A DNA stretch of 64,000 nt. Source: Geodermatophilus siccatus. GTDB taxonomy: Bacteria; Actinomycetota; Actinomycetes; Mycobacteriales; Geodermatophilaceae. Every line of letters begins with the position of its first letter. Position 1 is the first letter of the stretch. The position numbers and the translations under genes were made by a program. The stretch lies in the NCBI RefSeq assembly GCF_900103785.1, contig NZ_FNHE01000003.1, positions 434,001 through 498,000 of the forward strand, given 5' to 3'. This document shows positions 58,101 through 64,000 of the stretch, piece after piece. The notes beneath the pieces are model-generated. The model saw nothing but the letters and a program-made list of their open reading frames with translations. It was not told the DNA's origin and did not search any database.

Positions 58101-58893
58101 GACCAGTGCCTGGCGGTCGGCGGTCACCGAGCTCCGTGGGCGCATCCAGGACGAGGTGGGGGTCCTCCTGCCGCACGTCGGCCTGGGGCTGGACCCGGAC
58201 CTCGCCGACGACGCGTACCGGGTCGAGCTGTACGACGACGTCCGTGTCCGCGGCACCGTCCAGGTCACCGCCGACCAGGACAGCGCGCAGTGGGCGGCCG
58301 CCGTGGACACCGTGGTGGCGCGGCTCGAGGAGGTCGCCCGGGGCACCCTGAACCGGCTCTTCACCATCGACGACGTCGCGCTCTGGCTGGGCGGCGGGGC
58401 CTTCCCCGAGGCCTCTCGTCAGGCGCTGGCCCGGACCAGCCGGTCGGAACGGCTGGAGCTCCTGCGGCTCCTCCGGCTGCTCCTCCGCGAGCAGGTCCCC
58501 ATCGTCGACCGCGACACCATCCTCGCCGAGGTGGCGCGGCACGAGCCGCACTGGAGCGCACCGGCCGCGCTGCCCGCCGTCCGCCGCCGCCTCCTCGCCG
58601 CCGACCGGGCATCCATCGTCGACGGCGTCCCGAGCGCCACCCTCCCGGTGGACCTCGAGCAGCGGCTCCGTGCCGGCCTCGACCCGGAGGACCCCAGCGT
58701 GTGGCAGCTCCCGCGGGAGGAGGCCACCACCCTGGCCGCCGCCCTGGCCGCCTGGCACGAGGACGCGGGTCACCCGCGCTGCGTGTCCATGGGCAGCGCC
58801 GAGCTGCGGCCGTACGTGTGGCGGCTGCTCGCCATGACGTCCGACCACCCCGTCCGGGTGCTGAGCAAGGAGGAGATCGGTGTCCGCACCTGA
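55162..58893 (+). CDS. TPR protein with C-terminal FlhA-cytoplasmic-like domain
   Basis: A 1243-residue protein. Residues about 60-900 are helical repeats of TPR kind (for example FERGLL-type pairs: AVLERGLLVAPADRQLTGPL, LDLSRQGLERDPGNEVLFDQ, VDVYEPLLTADRRDPSLHWE). From about 955 it resembles the cytoplasmic domain of FlhA: LTPLAIRVGAALWP, VTELRGRIQDEVGVLLPHV, and LLRLLRLLLREQVPIVDRDT with TILAEVA near 1108. There is no transmembrane part. It overlaps the CHAT-like gene by 20 bases and the next gene by 14. A GTG start at 55162 with GGGAGAGGGGC before it is used. It is probably the platform of the complex. Confidence 0.85.
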   Translation: MVSLPADSERSPVRDDLDAVSRAVTDDLAAVSIGPLALAARGWLAWQLRRASSYDQAGDVLRTLEDELSAMAGRLRAQRSRLDALRESRVLTDPAGPAWRDDVRTRLSGTPRADRAAVWRNFYAAAFCASQFEACLWLCDADGVRPDDDTRRQLRGSAEAARHGLLAYTLPGLELLTDPACSAAIDDDVRGRCWVMRARAVCRGLNEPGAAVELLGSLTGASQPWSSTVRAVVHVALGEALLDHGDPAAAQDELHRALLASEAEPSAHVLGGMIAEAAGEVARAEQWYDAALALDAERVVSGALFAPVPPILLWRHGRRLRSSDTERAVTAIRRALQEAQALPAGAFPERKAYVDLARTHDRAGNRTEAGRAYAKAAQRYAAKGDRSTAREYIGLAVERQPAEVEYRFLYAEALRLEAVRQDGLVDLVRLAEAAQHWSEGMVRAADGGQPPWVYATGASIAHLRSGDLYRPRASTSATAVLERGLLVAPADRQLTGPLSQAHRLIGNPWAALDLSRQGLERDPGNEVLFDQHLLALLELERPQEALELVTARPMSRRTPWLINRTVQILIELGRPGEAVEVLERHSTGDDVMHALQVGLCHWLDGRPEDASRAYALAADRADAEGQRRDNLRAWALHLLGRHDEAVDVYEPLLTADRRDPSLHWEYGQMLLARGRTGDLEQGARELDDGIRMARSRYALSVLVRMDLPRLLQLTEHAPHADRLRAEVNRVRTTVAGLVEDLRGAGNAVEELERCLDLPAHPADDDDGADRRRACLAGLARLEAADDRTRALRRYLRLGADPAVPEASLGTRRVVRDVWAEIEATARQATPDEGLTAAEALLSLLSGAPGVPPDVLTTTRLRAALLAARAARQQRFAEHLTAALAEPAPGASAAVASTLAEAVDTFATYWVVRDAAQEMGRSVAAGSPECEAVRRLLDALPLAGLLRTRREDVDPRRMYPLLTPLAIRVGAALWPKNDPDRTSAWRSAVTELRGRIQDEVGVLLPHVGLGLDPDLADDAYRVELYDDVRVRGTVQVTADQDSAQWAAAVDTVVARLEEVARGTLNRLFTIDDVALWLGGGAFPEASRQALARTSRSERLELLRLLRLLLREQVPIVDRDTILAEVARHEPHWSAPAALPAVRRRLLAADRASIVDGVPSATLPVDLEQRLRAGLDPEDPSVWQLPREEATTLAAALAAWHEDAGHPRCVSMGSAELRPYVWRLLAMTSDHPVRVLSKEEIGVRT

Positions 58894-60463
58894 GCAGACG
58901 GGCTTCCGCGCCGGCGCCCGGCGCGTCTTCCGCGAGGCGGTCCGGATCGCGCAGCTCCCGCGCCTCGACGTCCGGCTGGTCACGGCTCCCCCGACGACGG
59001 GGCCGGCGGACACGGACGCGGCTGCATCCCGCGTCGCGGACGTCCTACGGGTGCGCATGGCGGAGCTGGGCGTGCCAGGCGTCCCCGTCGTGCAGGTCGC
59101 CCTCGAGCCCGGGGCCGAGTTCCCCCGGCTGCACATCGCCGGCCAGCCGTGCCGGATCCCGCAGGACCGGCTCGCCGCGGCCCTGGCGCCGACCGGTCCG
59201 GTCCAGGGGGCGGACGGGGATGACGACGACCAGGCAGGAGCCGACTGGCCCACCGAGGTGGCCACGGCCTGCCAGGTGGCCGTCGAATGGGACCCGTCGG
59301 TGGTGATCGGCCCGCCCCAGCGCGCGGCCCTGGTGTCAGCGGTCCGGAAGGCCGGGATGACCGCCCACGCGCCGGACGTGCTGGGAGCGGCGCTGCAGGC
59401 GGTGGTGGCCAACGGGGTGTCCTGCCGTGACACGGCTGCCGTCGTCCGGGTGCTCGAGACCGCCCAGGGCGGCGCGTCGACCGACGCCGAGCTGGCAGAG
59501 GTGCTCATCGCCGGGCTGTCCCCGGGCGTGGTCCTGGTCGGGCTGCCCCAGCGGCTCCTGCGCGAGATGACCCGGGACGAGGTGGACCCTGAGACCTTCT
59601 CCCGCATGCGGGTCCGGCTGTACGAGGAGCTGGGGCTGCGGGTCCCCGACATCGACATCCGCATCGATCCGCGGGTGCCCGACGGCTGCTGCACCGTGCG
59701 GCTGCACCACACGGCGTTCCGGCCGCAGCGGCTGCCCGAGCCGGTCACGATCGAGGCCCTCGCGGCCGCCGTGGAGTCACGGGTGCGCGAGCACGCATGG
59801 TGGTTCGTCCACCTCGACGAGGTCCACAGCACCGTGGACCAGGTCCGGCTGGCACTGCCCGAACTCGTGGGCGCGGTCACCGACCGGTACAGCGAGGTGC
59901 AGCTCGCCGTCCTGGCCCGCACGCTGCTGGCCGAGGCGGTGCCGCTGCGCAACCCGCCGCGGCTGATGGTCCTGCTGCTCGACGTGCCGGCGATGGGCAG
60001 CGGCCGGGATGTCGTGCGCCTGGCCGAGCCGCACCGGTCCGAGCCGGAACGTCCGGCTCCGCGGCCGAGCCCGGGGCAGGTGCTGAGCTACGCCCGGCAG
60101 CAGGTGCTCGAGGAACGCACGCGCACCGAACCGGGACTGCGGGACGTCGTGGTGGACCAGGTCCCCGACCGACCCCGTGCTGGGAACGCCGGCGCCCTGC
60201 ACCGCGGTCGCCCCGCGGACACGCCCCCCGGGTTCGTCAACGCACTGCTCGAGCAGGCCGCCCGTGCCGTCGGGAGCGAGTGGGGACTGGTCGCGGCCAG
60301 CCAGGCGGAGCGGGACGTCGCCCACCGCCTGTTGCACTGGCAGTACCCCGAGGTGGCGGTGCGGGTGTCCCAGGAGTTCCCGCCGACCTACCGGCTGCGG
60401 CCCAGGCCCACCGGCCCGGTGCCGGCCGCGGACGGCACCGCCCGGGCCGAGACGTCCGCGTAG
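58880..60463 (+). CDS. Soluble FlhA-cytoplasmic-domain-like protein
   Basis: A 527-residue protein, last gene of the operon. It has the order of the FlhA cytoplasmic domain without membrane spans: RMRVRLYEELGLRVPDIDI (about 243-262), LPELVGAVTDRYSEVQLAVL and ARTLLAEAVPLRNPPRLMVL (about 325-370), and at the end PPGFVNALLEQAARAVGSEW with LLHWQYPEVAVRVSQEF, matching the FlhA C-terminal subdomain. An earlier, weaker similar unit lies at about 50-100 (VRMAELGVPGVPVVQVAL). AAGGAGGAG precedes the GTG at 58880. No flagellar or type III secretion gene is nearby, so it is not a secretion protein. Confidence 0.83.
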   Translation: MSAPEQTGFRAGARRVFREAVRIAQLPRLDVRLVTAPPTTGPADTDAAASRVADVLRVRMAELGVPGVPVVQVALEPGAEFPRLHIAGQPCRIPQDRLAAALAPTGPVQGADGDDDDQAGADWPTEVATACQVAVEWDPSVVIGPPQRAALVSAVRKAGMTAHAPDVLGAALQAVVANGVSCRDTAAVVRVLETAQGGASTDAELAEVLIAGLSPGVVLVGLPQRLLREMTRDEVDPETFSRMRVRLYEELGLRVPDIDIRIDPRVPDGCCTVRLHHTAFRPQRLPEPVTIEALAAAVESRVREHAWWFVHLDEVHSTVDQVRLALPELVGAVTDRYSEVQLAVLARTLLAEAVPLRNPPRLMVLLLDVPAMGSGRDVVRLAEPHRSEPERPAPRPSPGQVLSYARQQVLEERTRTEPGLRDVVVDQVPDRPRAGNAGALHRGRPADTPPGFVNALLEQAARAVGSEWGLVAASQAERDVAHRLLHWQYPEVAVRVSQEFPPTYRLRPRPTGPVPAADGTARAETSA

Positions 60464-60608
60464 GGCGACGGCGTGGCTCGCACGCCCGGCCCCGGGCGGC
60501 CCGCCGTGCCGCCACGGAGGTCGGTTCGTCACCACCCGCGCCCGAACCCTCTTCGTCCACGTCTGCAGCGCCCTGCGCCCCTCCCGCCGTCAGGACCCGC
60601 TCGTCTGT

Positions 60609-61150
60609 TCAGCGCGGGTCGATGGGGGTGAGGACGCCTGCTCGGGCCTCGATGACCGTGGCGGCTTCGAGCGGGTGTCCTCGTCGAACCGCCGCCCGAG
60701 GAGCTGCACGCCCGTGGGCAGGGCGCCGGCCACCCCGGTGGGCACCGACATGGCCGGGAACCCGAGGACGGGGATCGCCATCATCGACGCCTGCGCGGCC
60801 ACGAGCCGGCGCATGCTCTCCACGCTGACGATGTCGGCGTCCTGCTCGAACGCCTACTTGAACGCCTGCTCGGCCGACACCGGGAGGAGGACGAGCGGGT
60901 GGGACTCGAGGACCTCGGCGAGCCGGCGGATGAGCGTGCCCCGGCGGGCGTATCCGGCGATGAACTGGTCGAGCGTCGGCTTCTCGCCCCACCAGTCGGC
61001 CGCGACGGCGTAGTAGTGCTCTGCTGCCTTCTGCATCCCCTTGTCGCCGACCTCGTCGACCATCGGCATGGCGAGGCGGAACTCCTCCATGCACAGCAGG
61101 TACCAGAGCCGGTAGGCCTCGGCGAGGACGGGCAGCAGTCCGCTGAGCGG
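60609..61150 (-). pseudogene. Broken amidase-signature gene (C-terminal remnant)
   Basis: The minus strand encodes the last third of an amidase: LSGLLPVLAEAYRLWYLLC, HPLVLLPVSAEQAF, SMRRLVAAQASMMAIPVLGF, MSVPTGVAGALPTGVQLLGR, then EAATVIEARAGVLTPIDPR in another frame. An in-frame TAG stops it at about 60854-60856, next to a duplicated GCGTTC. A frameshift occurs near 60675. The triad-bearing N-terminal two thirds are absent. The break near 61147 coincides with an inverted repeat. Confidence 0.85.
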
Positions 61151-61173
61151 ACCGTCAACGCGCGACGGTCCGC
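61147..61173. repeat. Inverted repeat at the amidase break point
   Basis: A perfect 10-base inverted repeat (GCGGACCGTC and GACGGTCCGC) around AACGCGC. It lies exactly where the amidase similarity stops. It may be a deletion or insertion footprint, or a terminator between the pseudogene and the regulator gene. Confidence 0.5.
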
Positions 61174-61282
61174 TCTCACTGCTGCTGAGCAGCGCCGCCG
61201 TCCCGCCGTTCGGCCGGGAGCTCCTCCTCGGGTTCCGCAGCTCGTGACGGCTCCGGTGACGGTCGTGGGGGAGCTGCCCGGG

Positions 61283-64000
61283 TCACCGAGCCGAGTCGCA
61301 GGGGGCGTTCGCGCCGTCGAGCTGCTCCAGCCTGGCACGCAGTCGTTCGGCATCGGGGTGGGCCAGCTGGTCGAGGATGGTCAAGGCCTGCTGCCAGGCG
61401 TCGCGGGCGGCGTGGGTGTCGCCTGCCCTCCGTCGGGCTTCGCCGACGGCAGCGAGTGCGTTGGCTTCGTAGAACCGGTTCCCGAGCTCCCGGAACAGCT
61501 CCACTGCGTGCCTGTAGCAGTCGAAGGCCTGAGCGTGGTGGTCGAGACGACTGTGGGCGAGGCCGAGGCTGTCCCAGGTGGCGGCCTCCCCGTGGCGGTC
61601 ACCCATCTCCCGGAACAGGGTCAGCGCTCGCTCGCAGCAGGTCAGGGCCTGGCGGTGGTCGTCGAGCAGAGCGTGGCACCAGCCGACCGTGTTGAGGGCC
61701 CGGGCCCGCCCCTCGCGGTGATCGACGGCCTCGAACAGCTGCAACGCCCGGCGAGCGTGGTGGAGCGCCTCAGCAGGGCGGCTCTGCCGCTCGAACAGGC
61801 GCGCGAAGTTGATGTGGGTGTGGGCCTGCCCGACCCGGTCGTCCAGTTGCTCGAACAGGCCCAGCGCCTGCCGGGCTTCGTCGATGGCTTCGTCGAGGCG
61901 ACCCAACCGGATGTAGGCGCCTGCGAGACCGCGGTGAGCCAGGGCCTGGGCGAGCGGATCACCCAGCCGGTGGGCAACGGCCAGCGCGGTGCGCCCGACG
62001 GCGACCCAGTCGTGCCAGTGCCCCCGCCAGTCCAGGAACATCTCCATGCTCCAGACCAGTTGCCAGGCGTGGGTGTCCAAGCCCGCCGACACGGCCTGGT
62101 CGACGGCGGCCAGCAGGACCGGGTGCTCGGCGGCGAACCATGCGAGGGCCTGTCCGGCGTCAGCCAGGCCCGCGAGTGACACTCCGGCGCACTGCTCGAC
62201 CAGGCTGATCGGGATCCTGATCCAGTGCAGCAGCTGTGCGGCGGTGTAGCAGCTCTGCAGGTAGTGGTCCAGCAGCCGGCGGGTTGCCGCGCACCGGTCG
62301 GCCCCCGTGTCGACGGTGCGGGCCAGTTCCGTGGCGTAGGCACGGAGCAGGTCGTGGAGGGCGTACCGACCCGGTGTCAGCTCGGCGAGCAGGTGACTGC
62401 CGCTCAGCTCGGCCAGCAGGGGCCGCACCCGCGCGAGTGGCAGCCCGGCCAGGCTGGCCGCCGCGGGGGCCGTGAGGTGTGGACCGGGGTGGAGCCCCAG
62501 GAGGCGGAACAGCCGCGCCGCCTGGTCGCTGAGTTGCCGGTAGGACCAGGAGAACACGCTGCGCACGTCCGAGGCCGGACCGTCCTGGCTGGCGAGCGCA
62601 TCCAGCCGAGCCTGCGCCTCGCGTAGCTCATCGGCCAGCGTGGCGAGGGGGAACGTCGGCTGAGCGGCGGCCCGGGCGGCCACCATCGTCAGTGCCAGCG
62701 GCAGACGGGCGCACGAGGTGACGATGTCCGTGGTGGCCCGGGGTTCGGCTGCGATCCGGTGCTCACCGCAGCGGCGCGCCAAGAGGGCCTGGGCCTCGTC
62801 GTGGGTGAACACGTCGAGGGTCAGCGGCTGGGCGCCGGCGCCGGCGATCAGGCCCGTCAGCCGGTTGCGGCTGGTGACCAGGACCAGGCAGCCGGGGGTG
62901 CCGGGCAGCAGGGGGCGGACCTGGGCGGTGTCGCGGGCGTTGTCCAGCACGACCAGCATCTTCTTGCCGGCCAGGCGGCTCCGGTACAACGCCGCCTGGG
63001 ACTCCAGGTCCACCGGTAGGCGCTCGAGCGGCACCGCGAGAGCGTCGAGGAAGCCGTGTACTGCCTCGGCCGGGACCATCGGCTGTCCACTGGGGTCGAA
63101 TCCACGCAGGTTGACGTACAGCTGTCCGTCGGGGAACCGGTCCGCGACCTGGTGAGCCCAGTGCACCGCCAGCGTCGTCTTGCCGATGCCGGCGGTGCCG
63201 GCGATCGCCGAGATGACCACCGGGGCGCCGGCGGCGGTCGCTTCGGCCAGCAGCGCGTCCAGCGCCGCCACCTCGGCGGCCCGGCCGGTGAAGTGGCGGA
63301 TGGGGGGAGGGAGCTGCCGCGGGACCGGGGTGGTCCGGCCCGGGACGGAGGTCGCGGTCCGTGCGGGGAGGAGTGCCGGATCGTTGCGCAGGATCTGCCG
63401 GTGCAGGTGCTGCAGCGACCTGCCGGGGTCGACGCCGAGCTCGTCGGCCAGCGACCGGCTCAGTCGCCGGTAGACCCCCAGCGCCTCGGCCTGTCGGCCG
63501 GATCGGTACAGGCCGAGCATGAGCAGTTCGTGCAGCCCCTCGCGGAAGGGATGTCGGACGACGAGGTCCTCGAGCTCCGTGATCACCTGGCCGTGCTGCC
63601 CCACGGCCAGGTCCGCCTGGAGGCGCATCTCCAGTGCGCGGAGCCGCTGCTGTTCCAGCCGCGGGATCTCGGCCTGCGCGAAGGGCTCGGCGGTGAACTC
63701 CGACAGCGGTTGCCCGTACCACAGATCGAGCGCCTCCTGGAGCGCGCTCGCGGCCCTGGCCGGCGCCAGGGCCAGCTCCCGGGCACCTTCGCGGGAGAGC
63801 CGCTGGAAGCGGCGGAGGTCGAGCCGCTCGGGGTCGAGGTCGAGGGCGTACCCGGGTCTGCGGCGGTGGAGGATCCCTCCGCCGAGTGGCTCGGACTCCT
63901 CCTCGGTCAGGAGGGTCTTCCGTAGCCGGGAGACGTACACCTGGACGATGTTGGTCGCACTCGCCGGCGGCCGGCCTCCCCACAGGCCATCGATGAGGGT
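61283..64000 (-). CDS. SARP/AfsR-type regulator with NB-ARC and TPR domains, partial
   Basis: Runs off the right edge, so the first residues are missing; 905 codons are visible. The N-terminal winged helix is seen in part (LWGGRPPASATNIVQVYVSR), then the bacterial transcriptional activation domain (FREGLHELLMLGLYRSGRQAEALGVYRRLSR). The NB-ARC/STAND ATPase has P-loop GTAGIGKTT, MLVVLDNARD (Walker B) and LVTSRN. TPR repeats fill the last 350 residues (LGLAHSRLDHHAQAFDCYRH). Such proteins activate secondary-metabolism or stress genes. It is not clear whether it controls the adjacent operon. Confidence 0.92.
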   Translation of the reverse strand, partial: TLIDGLWGGRPPASATNIVQVYVSRLRKTLLTEEESEPLGGGILHRRRPGYALDLDPERLDLRRFQRLSREGARELALAPARAASALQEALDLWYGQPLSEFTAEPFAQAEIPRLEQQRLRALEMRLQADLAVGQHGQVITELEDLVVRHPFREGLHELLMLGLYRSGRQAEALGVYRRLSRSLADELGVDPGRSLQHLHRQILRNDPALLPARTATSVPGRTTPVPRQLPPPIRHFTGRAAEVAALDALLAEATAAGAPVVISAIAGTAGIGKTTLAVHWAHQVADRFPDGQLYVNLRGFDPSGQPMVPAEAVHGFLDALAVPLERLPVDLESQAALYRSRLAGKKMLVVLDNARDTAQVRPLLPGTPGCLVLVTSRNRLTGLIAGAGAQPLTLDVFTHDEAQALLARRCGEHRIAAEPRATTDIVTSCARLPLALTMVAARAAAQPTFPLATLADELREAQARLDALASQDGPASDVRSVFSWSYRQLSDQAARLFRLLGLHPGPHLTAPAAASLAGLPLARVRPLLAELSGSHLLAELTPGRYALHDLLRAYATELARTVDTGADRCAATRRLLDHYLQSCYTAAQLLHWIRIPISLVEQCAGVSLAGLADAGQALAWFAAEHPVLLAAVDQAVSAGLDTHAWQLVWSMEMFLDWRGHWHDWVAVGRTALAVAHRLGDPLAQALAHRGLAGAYIRLGRLDEAIDEARQALGLFEQLDDRVGQAHTHINFARLFERQSRPAEALHHARRALQLFEAVDHREGRARALNTVGWCHALLDDHRQALTCCERALTLFREMGDRHGEAATWDSLGLAHSRLDHHAQAFDCYRHAVELFRELGNRFYEANALAAVGEARRRAGDTHAARDAWQQALTILDQLAHPDAERLRARLEQLDGANAPCDSAR

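Noticed and set aside
55825-59952. 1375-codon minus-strand open frame
   Set aside because: It is the mirror of the TPR and FlhA-like genes; composition and motifs support only the plus-strand reading.
58880-60463. Idea that the FlhA-like genes mean a type III secretion or flagellar system
   Set aside because: No transmembrane part, no FlhB, FliP/Q/R, ATPase or needle genes in the window; the context is CHAT/patatin.

Overview
The window is very GC-rich DNA, strongly G/C at third codon positions, with many GTG starts and actinobacterial gene families (BioMNY, EttA, a CtaJ-like protein, an Rv2466c-like enzyme, Eis, a SARP/AfsR regulator). It fits a high-GC actinobacterium; Geodermatophilaceae or a near relative is my inference, not proof. 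About 57 protein genes, two pseudogenes and one tRNA can be supported.

Layout. 0-10.8 kb: an ECF sigma/anti-sigma pair cut by the left edge, flavin reductase, NUDIX and SGNH hydrolases, a PAS-GGDEF-EAL protein, a luciferase-like oxidoreductase and secreted proteins. 10.8-12.5 kb: a small atypical patch with a resolvase remnant, an AT-richer methyltransferase and tRNA-Arg(TCT). 12.8-42.6 kb: a backbone whose order recalls, from memory, Rv2478c-Rv2465c of Mycobacterium tuberculosis (SSB paralogue, EttA, thioesterase, alpha-glucosidase, truncated haemoglobin, HNH protein, DUF5130, PepN, DsbA-like enzyme, RpiB). It is interrupted by a biotin transporter operon, an orphan sugar-type ABC ATPase, a sortase with two apparent substrates, and kynureninase/amidase. 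42.6-49.6 kb: Eis-type acetyltransferase, lipoprotein, ECF sigma factor, glycosyltransferase and threonine-synthase-like enzyme.

50.2-60.5 kb is the most interesting part: six co-directional, tightly packed genes for a patatin-like lipase, an MBL-fold hydrolase, an intact CHAT (caspase-like) protease, a CHAT paralogue that has lost both catalytic residues, a 1243-residue TPR protein ending in a domain like the cytoplasmic part of the flagellar/type III export protein FlhA, and a second soluble FlhA-C-like protein. No secretion genes accompany them. I read this as a candidate immune or regulated cell-death system that has recruited the FlhA-C fold. A broken amidase and a SARP/AfsR-type regulator running off the right edge follow.

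A second hidden layer is a dispersed hairpin repeat. Eleven copies, often preceded by a half copy, lie almost always just after a stop codon and in the same orientation as that gene. The apical loop is conserved (TCGCAGGCTC or close) while the stems change by paired substitutions. They behave like a family of transcript-end hairpins; one copy is read into the N-terminus of the alpha-glucosidase.
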